A stretch of 64,000 bases of DNA from Clostridium sp. AF27-2AA (lineage in GTDB: Bacteria > Bacillota > Clostridia > Lachnospirales > Lachnospiraceae), in the NCBI RefSeq assembly GCF_003478505.1, contig NZ_QUFI01000002.1:1-64000 (forward strand). Direction: 5' to 3'. Both the position numbers and the translations under genes were made by a program. The notes below the pieces were generated by a model. The model saw nothing but the letters and a program-made list of their open reading frames with translations. It was not told where the DNA came from and made no database searches. Of the stretch, positions 1 to 9,363 are shown one piece after another (within the stretch, counting starts at the first letter, position 1; each line of letters opens with the position of its first letter).

Positions 1-38
1 CGGCCTGCTTCGGACCTTTCGTGACTATTCTTAAATTT

Positions 39-563
39 TTACTTTCCTTCGTAGGTGATTGCGGACTCTACGTCGTATCCGGCAAGGCGCTCCCGTCCTT
101 TGAGGCCTGCAAGCTCCATCACGAAGCAGAGCTTTACGACCTTGCCGCCCAACTGCTCAATGAGGCCTACAATGGCCTCGGTGGTGCCGCCGGTGGCAAT
201 GAGGTCATCCACGACTACTACTTTCTGGCCCGGTTTGATGGCATCCTTGTGAATCTCGATCTCAGCGGAGCCATACTCCAGATCATACTTTGCAGTGATG
301 GTCTCTCTTGGCAGCTTGCCCTTCTTGCGGATCGGAACAAAGCTCTTGTGCTCTGCGTAGGCAACCGGCACACCGAAGATAAAGCCGCGGGATTCTGGTC
401 CTACAACCACATCGTATTCCAGATCTTTTACCATTTCACGGATGCTGTCAATAGCCAGTGCCAGTCCGTCTGCATCCTGCAAAATGGAGGTAACATCGCG
501 GAAAATGATTCCCGGCTCCGGGAAGTCCGGAATGCTTACTACGTAATCCTCTAACTTTTTCAT
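39..563 (-). CDS. apt: Adenine phosphoribosyltransferase
   Basis: Cytosolic purine salvage enzyme that joins adenine and PRPP to give AMP and pyrophosphate. The 174-aa protein has the usual family length. The PRPP-binding loop VVVVDDLIATGGT is near residues 116-128, and the N-terminus (DFPEPGIIFRDVT) is typical of Apt. The ATG follows an AAAGGAGAACAGAG ribosome binding site. Sequence left of the stop (about 1-38) ends with a possible ribosome binding site, so another minus-strand gene probably follows; in many Firmicutes that is relA, but it is outside the window. A 177-aa open frame on the opposite strand is a shadow of this gene. Confidence 0.97.
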   Translation of the reverse strand: MKKLEDYVVSIPDFPEPGIIFRDVTSILQDADGLALAIDSIREMVKDLEYDVVVGPESRGFIFGVPVAYAEHKSFVPIRKKGKLPRETITAKYDLEYGSAEIEIHKDAIKPGQKVVVVDDLIATGGTTEAIVGLIEQLGGKVVKLCFVMELAGLKGRERLAGYDVESAITYEGK

Positions 564-641
564 CTCTGTTCTCCTTTATTCGAGCGTTCGGAAACGCTTT
601 ATTTATGATTGTCTGCGCACTGCGCATCCATTCCGGCACTG

Positions 642-1913
642 CTACCGTAATACCTTCATCAGGTTCTTTACTTCCTTCTGGCACACATCCTCCTGGAAGG
701 AGCCGTACTCATAAAAGCAATAGCCGGATACCGATCCGCTGGCACGCCCGGCTTCCACCTGGCGGCTGATGATATCATCGTAGCGTTTCCATTCCGGAAT
801 TCCGGTATTGTCCCGCGCGCTGCTTCCGGCTTTATACATTGCCAGGCCTATATACAGCTTCGCGTGGCCCTTCTTTACCAGGCTGATCCAGGTCTTTAAG
901 TTATTCTCAAACGCAAAGGGAGCCGGACTGCCGTTCGACAGCTGATGCTCAAAGCCCCAGTAAATCTGCGGCATAATATAATCCACATAGCCATCATGAG
1001 ACAGCCAGGTGTCTATGTCTGTAAACAGACGGTTATCACTGCGCAGATGATCCACATAGCCCTCCGGGCTGATGCCGAACTGGGCGGAAGGCCTTGCCTC
1101 TTTGACTGCCTTATAGACGCCGCAGATCAGTTCATTGACATTTTCCCGCCTCCACTGGGCGATGCTTAAGCTGCTGCCGGAAGCCTCGTATTCCGGCTTG
1201 TCAAACCAGCGGCTTTCCTTGCTGTTGTCCACTTCCGGATAAAAATAATCGTCAAAGTGAATGCCGTCCACTGTATATTTCTGCGCAATTTCCCGCACAC
1301 CGTTGATGATAAGTTCCCGTACCTGCGGAATGGCCGGGTTGAAGTAATAAGCGCCATTCTGTTTTAAAACCCAGCGATCATTGGAAGGATTCCCATCCGT
1401 CAGCCACTCTTTCGCCGGGTTCTGGTCGGAAACCTGATCCCAGGTGTTATGATAGCCGGTCACGCGGTATGGATTAACCCAGGCATGGATCTGCAGGCCC
1501 TTATTGTGGGCTGCTTTCACAAAGATCGCAAACGGATCGTAGCCGGGATTCTCTCCCTGGGTTCCCGTCACAAAACGGGACCACGGAAAATATGCGGACG
1601 GATACATGGCATCCGCATCCGGGCGCACATGCACAAATACTGCATTCATCTTCAATTCCAGGCAGCGGTCCAGCATTTTATCTACTTCATGCTTGAAGGA
1701 TTCCTGATCTGCCGGAAGCCGTTCCCAGTCCAGATAGGAAATCCATACGCCCCGCAGCTCATCGGAGCGGATGACCGATGCCGACGGAGCGGCAAAGGCC
1801 GTGACCACACCAGTCTGTAAAATCATCAGGCACGCAAACAGCAGGCTAAACGCCTGTTTCAGTCTCAGGCGCAGTTTTCCCGCGTCCCGATTCAGTTTCT
1901 TTTGTATCAGCAT
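642..1913 (-). CDS. Secreted glycosyl hydrolase-like 10 (GHL10/DUF187) family protein
   Basis: The 423-aa protein has a basic start, a hydrophobic stretch (FSLLFACLMILQTGVVTAFA) and a likely signal peptidase cut near AFAAP. The rest matches the GHL10 (DUF187) TIM-barrel family: DELRGVWISYLDW at the mature N-terminus, NAVFVHVRPDADAMYPS, then HAWVNPYRV and GIHFDDYFYPE. Family members are exported wall- or polysaccharide-associated hydrolase-like proteins whose substrates are mostly unknown, so no reaction is assigned. The start is an ATG after CCGGGAGGTGCTGGA. It is separated from hemW by 141 bp that hold a candidate promoter, so it is probably its own unit. Confidence 0.85.
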   Translation of the reverse strand: MLIQKKLNRDAGKLRLRLKQAFSLLFACLMILQTGVVTAFAAPSASVIRSDELRGVWISYLDWERLPADQESFKHEVDKMLDRCLELKMNAVFVHVRPDADAMYPSAYFPWSRFVTGTQGENPGYDPFAIFVKAAHNKGLQIHAWVNPYRVTGYHNTWDQVSDQNPAKEWLTDGNPSNDRWVLKQNGAYYFNPAIPQVRELIINGVREIAQKYTVDGIHFDDYFYPEVDNSKESRWFDKPEYEASGSSLSIAQWRRENVNELICGVYKAVKEARPSAQFGISPEGYVDHLRSDNRLFTDIDTWLSHDGYVDYIMPQIYWGFEHQLSNGSPAPFAFENNLKTWISLVKKGHAKLYIGLAMYKAGSSARDNTGIPEWKRYDDIISRQVEAGRASGSVSGYCFYEYGSFQEDVCQKEVKNLMKVLR

Positions 1914-1990
1914 TCCAGCACCTCCCGGATGTCATTCCAAACGGGTTGTTCTTGCATTCCCGCATCCTTTTTACCATTATTTTTATAGAT

Positions 1991-2019
1991 AGTATAGCAA
2001 AGGACACAGGAAAGAACAA
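1991..2019 (-). promoter_or_regulatory. Candidate promoter of the GHL10-type gene
   Basis: Read on the minus strand, an extended -10 (TGC followed by TATACT, hexamer at 1991-1996) lies 17 bp from a weak -35 (TTGTTC, 2014-2019), upstream of the start at 1913. The -35 matches only three of six consensus bases, so the call rests mainly on the extended -10. Confidence 0.4.
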
Positions 2020-2054
2020 GGAAACAAATCCTTAAGAAAAACCATCGAAATAGG

Positions 2055-3302
2055 TTACCGGTCCAGCAGAAATTCGCTTAAAACCACGTTGCTGACATCA
2101 ATTCCAAGCTCTGTTAAGCGCACCATGGGCGCGTCGACTTCAATGAGCCCCTGCTGTTCCAGCTTCTTTAAGGCATCCCCGTAGACATTCCACATATTCT
2201 GCCCGAAGCGGTCCAGAAATTCACTTCCTGACACGCCCTTCATCATGCGCAGGCCCACAAACATGAATTCCTCCATTTTGTCTTCCAGAGAAAGCTCCTC
2301 AATGTCACGGGCAGCCGCTCCGCCTTCGTACAGGTTCAGGGACAGATACTCCTGCAGATTTTCCGTATTATGGTAACGGTAGCCGTAGGTGTAGGAGGAT
2401 GCGCCAAGGCCAAGCCCCAGGTACTCCACACCGGTCCAGTATCCAATATTATGGCGGCACTCATACCCTTTTTTCGCGTAATTGGAAATCTCGTAACGCT
2501 CATAGCCATGGGCGGACATCATCTCTTTCGTCAGGTGATACATTTCCCGGTCCGTATCCTCGGCCGGAAGGTCCGGCAGTGTCATGACCGCCGCCCGGGC
2601 CGCCACCTCGGCCGCTGTCTTCGGTGCCGGAAGAGTTCCAGCCATTTGCGCCCCGCAGTCCAATTTTCTCTGCGGCTCCCCAAACCGCTCATAGAAAGGC
2701 GTTCCTTCCTCAATAATCAGGCTGTAGGCAGAGATATGCTCCGGTTTCAGCATCATGACTTTCTTCAGTGTATTTTTCCAGGAATACACATCCTGTCCGG
2801 GAAGGGCGGACATCAGGTCCACATTGATATTTTTAAAGCCTGCCTGTCTTGCCCGCTGATAGCTCTTTAGAAAAGAGTCGAAAGAATGGATGCGCCCCAG
2901 ATATTTCAGTTCTTTGTCATCTGCGGACTGCAGGCCGATGCTTAAGCGGTTTACGCCACTCTGGCGGTACACCTCCAGCTTTTCCATGGTCAGGGTTCCC
3001 GGATTGGCTTCCATAGTGATCTCCGCATCCAGGGAGATATCAAAATTCTCAGACAGCGTCGCGAACAGCTCCATGATCAGATCCGCCGGAAGAATGGACG
3101 GAGTACCGCCGCCCACAAAGATCGTGGACACACGGTACTCCTGAAAATTCGGGCCCTGGCCGCAGATTTCCTCCAGCAGCTTGTCCATATAGTCCCGGTA
3201 CACCCGCTCTGGCGCCGCAAAGGACAAAAAGTCGCAGTAGGCGCACTTGCGGGCGCAGAATGGGATGTGAATATAAAGTTCCAGTTCTCGTTTACTCATC
3301 AT
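2055..3302 (-). CDS. hemW: Radical SAM heme chaperone HemW (HemN-like)
   Basis: Radical SAM protein of the HemW family, historically annotated as oxygen-independent coproporphyrinogen III oxidase; HemW proteins bind heme and deliver it to target proteins. The 4Fe-4S motif CARKCAYC is at residues 16-23 and GGGTPS follows near residue 65. At 415 aa it is longer than the usual ~380 aa because of an Ala/Pro-rich insertion around residues 210-250, before the conserved [10 protein letters not shown] segment. Its start overlaps the lepA stop by 11 bp, so the two are probably translationally coupled. The lepA-hemW order is conserved in Firmicutes. Confidence 0.93.
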   Translation of the reverse strand: MMSKRELELYIHIPFCARKCAYCDFLSFAAPERVYRDYMDKLLEEICGQGPNFQEYRVSTIFVGGGTPSILPADLIMELFATLSENFDISLDAEITMEANPGTLTMEKLEVYRQSGVNRLSIGLQSADDKELKYLGRIHSFDSFLKSYQRARQAGFKNINVDLMSALPGQDVYSWKNTLKKVMMLKPEHISAYSLIIEEGTPFYERFGEPQRKLDCGAQMAGTLPAPKTAAEVAARAAVMTLPDLPAEDTDREMYHLTKEMMSAHGYERYEISNYAKKGYECRHNIGYWTGVEYLGLGLGASSYTYGYRYHNTENLQEYLSLNLYEGGAAARDIEELSLEDKMEEFMFVGLRMMKGVSGSEFLDRFGQNMWNVYGDALKKLEQQGLIEVDAPMVRLTELGIDVSNVVLSEFLLDR

Positions 3303-5106
3303 CTAATTTCAGAACACTCATGAATGCCTTCTGCGGGATCTCTACATTGCCCACCTGACGCATTCGTTTCTTTCCTTCCTTCTGTTTTTCCAGAAGCTTT
3401 TTCTTACGGGAGATATCGCCACCGTAGCACTTCGCCAGGACATCCTTACGCATGGCCTTGACGGTCTCACGGGCAATGATTTTTCCGCCCACAGCCGCCT
3501 GGATTGGAATCTCAAACAGATGGCGCGGAATCTCCTCTTTCAGCTTCTCGCACATCTTTCTGCCGCGCTCGTAAGCGGAATCCGCATGCACGATGAAGGA
3601 CAGGGCATCCACTTCTTCTTTATTGATGAGGATATCAAGCTTCACCAGTTCTGAGGTTTCATAGCCCTTCATGTCATAGTCGAAGGACGCGTAACCTCTG
3701 GAACGGGATTTTAACGCGTCAAAGAAATCGTAGATGATCTCGTTTAACGGAAGGTCATACTTTAAGAGTGCTCTCGTCTCCTCAATATATTCCATGCCAT
3801 GGTAAACGCCGCGGCGCTCCTGGCACAGAGTCATAATGGCCCCCACAAACTCCGTGGTCACCATGATCTCCGCGCTGACGATCGGCTCCTCCATGTACTC
3901 GATCTCAGTCGGGTCCGGCAGGTTAGACGGGTTGGTCAGCTCGATCATCTCGCCGTTTTTCTTGTGAACACGGTACACAACGCCTGGTGCAGTGGTAACC
4001 AGATCCAGGTTGTACTCGCGTTCCAGACGTTCCTGAATGATTTCCAGATGCAAAAGTCCAAGGAAGCCACATCGGAAACCAAAGCCCAGGGCAATGGAAG
4101 TCTCCGGCTCAAAATACAGGGACGCATCGTTTAACTGCAGCTTTTCCAGGGCGTCGCGCAGATCGTTGTACTTTGCGCCATCCGCCGGGTACAGGCCACA
4201 GTAAACCATGGAAGTAACTTTTTTATAGCCCGGAAGCGGCTCAGCGCACGGACGATTTGCGTCGGTAATGGTATCACCCACCCGGGTATCTTTCACGTTC
4301 TTGATGCTGGCGGTGATATAACCAACCATACCGGCACTCAGCTCGTCACACGGAATAAACTGGCCTGCGCCGAAGTAGCCAACCTCAACGACCTCTTCCT
4401 GGGCTCCGGTTGCCATCATGCGGATCAGGGTTCCCTTCTTCACGGTTCCCTCTTTGATACGGCAGAACACGATCACGCCCTTGTACGGGTCGTACAGGGA
4501 GTCAAAGATCAGGGCCTGCAGCGGTGCCTCCGGATCTCCAACCGGAGCCGGAACCTTGTGGACAATGGCTTCCAGAACATCTTCCACATTCAGTCCGGTC
4601 TTTGCGGAAATGCGCGGCGCGTCATGCGCTTCAATACCGATAACATCCTCGATCTCATCCGCAACCCAGTCCGGTCTTGCGCTTGGCAGGTCGATCTTGT
4701 TGATGACCGGGAACACATCCAGGTCATGATCCAGCGCCAGATACACATTCGCCAGAGTCTGGGCTTCGATGCCCTGGGCTGCGTCTACCACAAGAATAGC
4801 GCCGTCACAGGCTGCCAGGCTTCGGGATACCTCGTAGTTAAAGTCCACATGTCCCGGGGTGTCGATCAGGTTAAAAATATACTCTTCTCCATCTTTCGCG
4901 TGGTAGACGGTGCGTACAGCCTGAGACTTGATGGTAATGCCGCGCTCCCGCTCCAGATCCATATTATCCAGTACCTGGGCCTGCATCTCACGGCTGGTCA
5001 GAAGACCGGTCATCTCAATGATGCGGTCGGCCAGGGTAGATTTGCCGTGGTCAATGTGGGCGATGATACAGAAGTTGCGGATCTTGCTTTGGTCCATTGA
5101 TGCCAT
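3292..5106 (-). CDS. lepA: Elongation factor 4 (LepA)
   Basis: Ribosome-associated translational GTPase that acts on stalled or mistranslocated ribosomes. All GTPase motifs are visible: AHIDHGKST (G1, residue ~17), RGITIKS (G2), DTPGHVDF (G3) and NKIDLP (G4). The LepA-specific C-terminal domain ([24 protein letters not shown]) is complete. The length of 604 aa is standard. The start ATG follows TTGGAGGAAATAAATAC. It lies 62 bp downstream of spoIIP and overlaps hemW, matching the spoIIP-lepA-hemN order of Bacillus. Confidence 0.98.
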   Translation of the reverse strand: MASMDQSKIRNFCIIAHIDHGKSTLADRIIEMTGLLTSREMQAQVLDNMDLERERGITIKSQAVRTVYHAKDGEEYIFNLIDTPGHVDFNYEVSRSLAACDGAILVVDAAQGIEAQTLANVYLALDHDLDVFPVINKIDLPSARPDWVADEIEDVIGIEAHDAPRISAKTGLNVEDVLEAIVHKVPAPVGDPEAPLQALIFDSLYDPYKGVIVFCRIKEGTVKKGTLIRMMATGAQEEVVEVGYFGAGQFIPCDELSAGMVGYITASIKNVKDTRVGDTITDANRPCAEPLPGYKKVTSMVYCGLYPADGAKYNDLRDALEKLQLNDASLYFEPETSIALGFGFRCGFLGLLHLEIIQERLEREYNLDLVTTAPGVVYRVHKKNGEMIELTNPSNLPDPTEIEYMEEPIVSAEIMVTTEFVGAIMTLCQERRGVYHGMEYIEETRALLKYDLPLNEIIYDFFDALKSRSRGYASFDYDMKGYETSELVKLDILINKEEVDALSFIVHADSAYERGRKMCEKLKEEIPRHLFEIPIQAAVGGKIIARETVKAMRKDVLAKCYGGDISRKKKLLEKQKEGKKRMRQVGNVEIPQKAFMSVLKLDDE

Positions 5107-5168
5107 GTATTTATTTCCTCCAATAACGTATAGGGTCTAATTTGTCAATTTATAATGATATCATTTTT

Positions 5169-6254
5169 TCACTCTCCTTGCAAGACGCTATCTGCCGCCT
5201 CTGCCAATAATTCCATGGCATTCCAGACCTCTTCCTTTGTGCTGGTCTGGGCTCCGGCCTCGATCAGAGAGGAACGGCCCCTCAGATGCAGGTTATAGCG
5301 CAGGCCTTTTAAGTAAATTTTCCTGGTAAATCCCGGATAGCGGCCACAGGCCAGCTGCATCTGAAAGCAGAAGGCCAGGTTTTCCTGCAGATACGGATTT
5401 GGCAGGTAGGCAATCTCGCCCTCCGGCGTACGGCTCATTCCCTGAAAGAACATGATCTTTGCCGTGGGCTTCCCCTGAATTTCCTGTACCAGCCGCAGGG
5501 AATCCGAAACGCCGTCCCGGTGCAGATCCAGGATCACCTCAATGGTGGGATGCTCCTGCAGGATTCCCTGCACGCCCTCCAGCGCGTAGGTATAGGCCCG
5601 GCTTCGCTCCAGCTTTCCCTCTTTCCGGTCATAAGCCGTGGTGTCGTGTATCACGTTCCAGCCCCGCTGCCTTAAAAGCTCTGCCAGATAACTCCCTGCC
5701 CCTGCTACGCTGGCGTCCGGGTTCTGCGGGCCGTAGTCCGCGTAGGTCTCGCTGGCATGGGTGTGGTAGATGAGGATCTGAGGCACATCAGGATTCTTCG
5801 TTAAGCGTACATCAGTTCCAAGAAGCTTCTCCACCTTCATGAGGCCGCGGTCCGCCGTAGTGGAGGCATGCACGCTGAAATACTGCTTCATAAGATAGTC
5901 GTAATCCTGGAGACGCGCAAGACTCGACGCAGAAAGCGCGCTCCCCGCGCCAGTCTGTTCCGTTTTCATTCCATCTGCCCCAGTACTCTCCTGTTCCCTG
6001 TCCGCTGCGCCCGCATTCCCGTCCTCGCCTTGCCATGAACGATTTCCCACCGCCACCGTTCCTTCTCCGCCCGTCTCCTCCGCATACGAAAACAGGTATC
6101 CGTACCGTTCGTACGCATACCTGTATGTCTCATAAACCGCATAGGCGGGATCTCTCCGCACGGATTCTTCTTTCTGAAACCTCGCCGCCGGGCAGCAAAT
6201 CTGCAGACACAGTGCCAGAAGCCCTCTTACTGCCCAGACCAGCAGATTACTCAA
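5169..6254 (-). CDS. spoIIP: Stage II sporulation protein P
   Basis: SpoIIP is the peptidoglycan amidase/endopeptidase of the SpoIID-SpoIIM-SpoIIP machine that drives engulfment of the forespore. The C-terminal catalytic domain is clear: [15 protein letters not shown] (metal-binding His and Glu), a second block [10 protein letters not shown] and the end motif [16 protein letters not shown]. The N-terminus has a membrane anchor ([18 protein letters not shown]) and an acidic low-complexity linker around residues 60-105. The start is probably TTG at 6254, overlapping the sigE stop by 8 bp, with AAAGGA upstream, which suggests coupling to sigE. In Bacillus the upstream neighbour is gpr; here it is sigE. 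Confidence 0.93.
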   Translation of the reverse strand: MSNLLVWAVRGLLALCLQICCPAARFQKEESVRRDPAYAVYETYRYAYERYGYLFSYAEETGGEGTVAVGNRSWQGEDGNAGAADREQESTGADGMKTEQTGAGSALSASSLARLQDYDYLMKQYFSVHASTTADRGLMKVEKLLGTDVRLTKNPDVPQILIYHTHASETYADYGPQNPDASVAGAGSYLAELLRQRGWNVIHDTTAYDRKEGKLERSRAYTYALEGVQGILQEHPTIEVILDLHRDGVSDSLRLVQEIQGKPTAKIMFFQGMSRTPEGEIAYLPNPYLQENLAFCFQMQLACGRYPGFTRKIYLKGLRYNLHLRGRSSLIEAGAQTSTKEEVWNAMELLAEAADSVLQGE

Positions 6255-6987
6255 AACGGACGATTTCCTTTTTCAGCCGCTTCATGATTTTCTTCTCCAG
6301 ACGGGAAATATAAGATTGTGAGATACCCAGACGGTCTGCCACTTCCTTCTGCGTCATCTCTTCTCCCTCCGCATTTTTTAATCCATAGCGCAATTCCACA
6401 ATGGTTTTCTCCCGCGGGCTCAAACGGTCAATGGCGGACTTTAGCAGCTGCCGCTCTGTCTCATCCTCCAGTCCACGATAGATGATATCATCATCGGTCC
6501 CGAGAATATCTGATAAAAGCAGTTCATTTCCGTCCCAGTCCACATTGAGCGGCTCATCAATGGACACCTCTGCCTTCGTCTTACTGCTGCGGCGCAGATA
6601 CATAAGGATCTCATTCTCGATGCAGCGGGAAGCATAGGTAGCCAGCTTAATATTCTTCTCCGGATTAAAGGTATTGATGGCCTTGATCAGACCGATGGTG
6701 CCGATGGATATCAGATCCTCCACCCCCACAGCCGTATTGTCAAATTTCTTTGCTATGTACACCACCAGGCGCAGATTATGTTCAATCAGAAGAGACCTTG
6801 CCTCCTTCTCGCCCTCGGTTCCCAGAAGCGAAATCATTTCCGCTTCCTTTTTGCTTTCCAGCGGCGGAGGCAGGATATCCGCACCGCCAATATAGTGAAC
6901 TTCCCCCTTCTTCTGCCACAGCATTGCGGTAAAAGAAGGAACTGCCTTAAACTGAAAACGATTTGGTACTGAAACTTTAACGATCAC
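6247..6987 (-). CDS. sigE: RNA polymerase sporulation sigma factor SigE (pro-sigma-E)
   Basis: Mother-cell sigma factor made as an inactive precursor. The first ~30 residues are the pro-sequence, followed by the conserved [15 protein letters not shown] block also seen in Bacillus pro-sigma-E. Region 2 ([28 protein letters not shown]) and region 4 with the DNA-binding helix ([26 protein letters not shown]) are complete. The length is 246 aa against 239 in B. subtilis. Translation starts at GTG 6987, eight bases after GGAGG; a three-codon ATG frame between them sits too close to GGAGG to be used. It follows spoIIGA by 24 bp; SpoIIGA is the protease that removes the pro-sequence. No sigG gene follows, unlike in most Clostridia and Bacilli. 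Confidence 0.96.
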   Translation of the reverse strand: MIVKVSVPNRFQFKAVPSFTAMLWQKKGEVHYIGGADILPPPLESKKEAEMISLLGTEGEKEARSLLIEHNLRLVVYIAKKFDNTAVGVEDLISIGTIGLIKAINTFNPEKNIKLATYASRCIENEILMYLRRSSKTKAEVSIDEPLNVDWDGNELLLSDILGTDDDIIYRGLEDETERQLLKSAIDRLSPREKTIVELRYGLKNAEGEEMTQKEVADRLGISQSYISRLEKKIMKRLKKEIVRFE

Positions 6988-7011
6988 TTTTCCATCCTCC
7001 AGGTCTCTGTA

Positions 7012-7797
7012 TTATAGTTCTCCATGCAGAAGCATCTCGTATTTGTGCCGTGCGGACAACGGAGTCTCGCTGATGGCCACCCACGGACGTTCCAGCACGC
7101 GGACCAGCCGCTCCTGCTGCCACACCTCTATCCGGTCCATGCGGACAGCAGCCAGAATTCCATGTTCTTTTCCTAGCGAGCAGAAGGGAACGTACAGGAC
7201 TTCCGAAACCGGTTCACCAAACTCCCGGCAGACACTCTGTTCCAGAATGTGGACCGGCTGATGGCCGTAGGGCTCATACAGCTGGTTTCCCGTATCCCGC
7301 AAGGCCCGGACGGTTCTCTGCTTTCCCTGGTAATACAGCGTCACCTCATAGAGACTGTTCCGGAGCGTCATTCCATTTTTAAGAACCACGGTTCCGGCCC
7401 ACAGCATTCCCCCGGCCGCGCCAAGCGCCAGGCTGAACCGCTGAAAGGTCCAGGGCGGCGTTTCCAGTGCCACAAACACGCCGCCGGTCAGAGCTGCGGT
7501 CATCCACAGCACCGTGACCCACCGCAGCATTTCCAAAAGACTGCAGCGTCCAAAAGCAGTCCGCGCCATGAGCACCGCCGGAACCACCAGTTCCAGAAGG
7601 ATCCAGACAGGAAGCGGCAGTTTGGGAAAAAACACCAGGGCACACCCCGCCGCCGCCCCCACGGCAGCCCCCAGAAGCAGCCTCCCTTTTCGTTTCTTCA
7701 GAGGTATCTGCAAAACCAGTCCGGTAAGAAGCAGTAAGGACAGGTCCGCAAACAGATTCACCAGAAAAAGCAGATCCAGATACAGTGTTTCCGTCAT
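7012..7797 (-). CDS. spoIIGA: Sigma-E processing peptidase SpoIIGA
   Basis: Membrane aspartic protease that cleaves pro-sigma-E at the septum after a signal from the forespore. The N-terminal half contains about five hydrophobic segments (LYLDLLFLVNLFADLSLLLLTG and following). The C-terminal protease domain carries the catalytic Asp in RDTGNQLYEP, then VLYVPFCSLGKEHGILAAVRMD, both typical of the family. The length of 261 aa is slightly below the Bacillus protein (309 aa). It is the first gene after the ftsZ terminator and has its own promoter, so it begins the sporulation transcription unit spoIIGA-sigE-spoIIP. Confidence 0.94.
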   Translation of the reverse strand: MTETLYLDLLFLVNLFADLSLLLLTGLVLQIPLKKRKGRLLLGAAVGAAAGCALVFFPKLPLPVWILLELVVPAVLMARTAFGRCSLLEMLRWVTVLWMTAALTGGVFVALETPPWTFQRFSLALGAAGGMLWAGTVVLKNGMTLRNSLYEVTLYYQGKQRTVRALRDTGNQLYEPYGHQPVHILEQSVCREFGEPVSEVLYVPFCSLGKEHGILAAVRMDRIEVWQQERLVRVLERPWVAISETPLSARHKYEMLLHGEL

Positions 7798-7863
7798 TGC
7801 GCCCGCGTCCTCCCGCCGTCATGAGCATTGCCCTCATAACCATTCTCACTGCTCATGTCCATC

Positions 7864-7896
7864 ATTATAATCATTCTGAGGAGAAAATTTTGTCAA
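7864..7896 (-). promoter_or_regulatory. spoIIG-type promoter with long spacer and possible Spo0A box
   Basis: On the minus strand, a perfect TTGACA (7891-7896) is followed by a 21-bp spacer and a perfect TATAAT (7864-7869), about 66 bp upstream of the spoIIGA start. The B. subtilis spoIIG promoter has the same design, with an over-long 22-bp spacer that makes it depend on Spo0A. On the opposite strand the -35 reads TGTCAAA, one mismatch from the 0A-box consensus TGTCGAA. That Spo0A binds here is inferred. Confidence 0.7.
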
Positions 7897-7927
7897 ACGG
7901 ATGGAGCGGATTCCCGTTTTTGAACGA

Positions 7928-7963
7928 CAAAAAAAGACAGAAGGCCAAATCTGGTCTTCTGTC
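7928..7963 (-). terminator. Rho-independent terminator after ftsZ
   Basis: Inverted repeat with an 11-bp stem (GACAGAAGACC / GGCCTTCTGTC on the minus strand, one A-C mismatch) and a 6-nt loop, followed by seven T residues. It lies 22 bp after the ftsZ stop and separates the dcw unit from spoIIGA. Confidence 0.85.
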
Positions 7964-7985
7964 TTTGTCGATTCCTGCGTTTTGC

Positions 7986-9227
7986 TTATCTCTTATTCTT
8001 TAAGAAATCCGGAATATTGATCTGAGTCTGGTTTAACGGACGATAGGAACCCTGGCTCGGTGCTGCGGCCTGCGCAGAAGCAGTCTGCTGCGGAGCCTGA
8101 GTCTGAAGCGTTTTTACAGCCGGAGCCTGTGCGTGAAGCTGCGGAGCTGCCTTCGGTGCAGTTGCGCTTGCCTCAGCAGCAGCGGTGCGGCTCTGGGTGT
8201 TTAAGTTTAAACTGGACGGCATTTTCGGCTTAAAGTTTCCGAACTCAGCCATAGCCTTGTTCACCGGAGTGTTTGCGTGAGCGTCCAGACCGGTTGCGAT
8301 TACGGTGATGGTAGCCTCGTCCTGAGCGTTCTCGTCATACATAGCACCGAAGATGATGTTTGCGTCATCTCCAGCCAGCTCCTGAACATAGCTTGCTGCC
8401 TCGTTTGCCTCGATCAGGCTGATATCACCGGAAATATTGATGATAACGTGGGTAGCGCCCTCGATGGTGGTCTCTAACAGCGGGCTCGCTACTGCCTGCT
8501 TAACAGCCTCAACAGCCTTGTCATCACCCTTGGCATGTCCAATACCGATATGAGCAATACCCTTATCGGTCATAACAGTCTGAACATCTGCGAAATCGAG
8601 GTTGATCAGACCCGGTACATTGATCAGGTCGGTGATTCCCTGAACTGCCTGCTGTAGCACTTCGTCTGCTTTCTTTAAAGCATCCGGCATGGTGGTTCTG
8701 CGGTCAACGATCTCAAGAAGTTTGTCATTCGGGATCACGATGAGGGTATCAACGCTTGCCTTTAAGTTCTCGATTCCTGACAGAGCGTTGCTCATACGTG
8801 CCTTTGCCTCGAAACGGAACGGCTTGGTTACAACACCAACAGTCAGGATTCCCATGTCTTTTGCGATTTTCGCGATGACCGGAGCTGCACCGGTACCGGT
8901 ACCACCGCCCATGCCACAGGTAACAAATACCATGTCTGCGCCCTTGATAGCCTGTGCGATCTCCTCAGAGCTCTCCTCTGCTGCCTTCTGGCCAACCTCC
9001 GGCTTTGCGCCTGCTCCTAATCCTTTGGTCAGCTTCTCACCGATCTGCATGGCGGTCGGTGCCTTACAGAACTGCAGTGCCTGTTTATCTGTGTTGATGC
9101 CGATGAACTCCACACCCGCGATATTCTCATCTACCATGCGGTTTACTGCATTGTTGCCGGCACCGCCGACACCGATCACAATGATCTTTGCGGAGTTTTC
9201 CGCTTCATTTATCTTAATCTCTAACAA
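7986..9227 (-). CDS. ftsZ: Cell division GTPase FtsZ
   Basis: Tubulin-like GTPase that forms the division ring. The nucleotide-binding N-terminus ([17 protein letters not shown]) and the tubulin signature [11 protein letters not shown] are intact, and the GTPase T7 loop ([11 protein letters not shown]) is present. A Pro/Ala/Gln-rich linker precedes the C-terminal peptide IPDFLKNKR, which normally binds division partners. The open frame extends to 9500, but the best start is TTG at 9227 ([14 protein letters not shown]), eight bases after AAGGAGG; this gives 413 aa, the normal length. The first ~90 codons of the long frame have no FtsZ similarity and overlap divIB. Tandem promoters and repeats lie just upstream. 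Confidence 0.97.
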   Translation of the reverse strand: MLEIKINEAENSAKIIVIGVGGAGNNAVNRMVDENIAGVEFIGINTDKQALQFCKAPTAMQIGEKLTKGLGAGAKPEVGQKAAEESSEEIAQAIKGADMVFVTCGMGGGTGTGAAPVIAKIAKDMGILTVGVVTKPFRFEAKARMSNALSGIENLKASVDTLIVIPNDKLLEIVDRRTTMPDALKKADEVLQQAVQGITDLINVPGLINLDFADVQTVMTDKGIAHIGIGHAKGDDKAVEAVKQAVASPLLETTIEGATHVIINISGDISLIEANEAASYVQELAGDDANIIFGAMYDENAQDEATITVIATGLDAHANTPVNKAMAEFGNFKPKMPSSLNLNTQSRTAAAEASATAPKAAPQLHAQAPAVKTLQTQAPQQTASAQAAAPSQGSYRPLNQTQINIPDFLKNKR

Positions 9228-9259
9228 GACTGATTCCTCCTTAACTTCTTTCATTGGCC

Positions 9260-9335
9260 TTTTGTAACATTTTTGTAACATTATATCAAAAACTAGTCTA
9301 GTAAATACTATAGGTGATTTCTCAAAAAATATCAA
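9260..9335 (-). promoter_or_regulatory. Tandem promoters and 11-bp direct repeats upstream of ftsZ
   Basis: On the minus strand the first promoter is TTGATA (9330-9335), 17-bp spacer, TATAGT (9307-9312). A second -10 is a perfect TATAAT (9280-9285) preceded by TG. Directly downstream, in the untranslated leader, lie two adjacent perfect copies of ATGTTACAAAA (9271-9281 and 9260-9270), which look like a regulator-binding site. This would give ftsZ expression independent of the upstream dcw genes. Confidence 0.6.
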
Positions 9336-9363
9336 CCGTTTTTTTCGCAAAAAAGCCGAAAAA

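Noticed and set aside
21..554. 177-codon open frame on the plus strand
   Set aside because: It is the antisense shadow of apt, which has full family motifs; no ribosome binding site or domain is seen.
6975..6995. Three-codon ATG GAA AAG TGA frame before sigE as a leader peptide
   Set aside because: The ATG is immediately next to GGAGG, too close to be translated efficiently; the GTG start has the right spacing.
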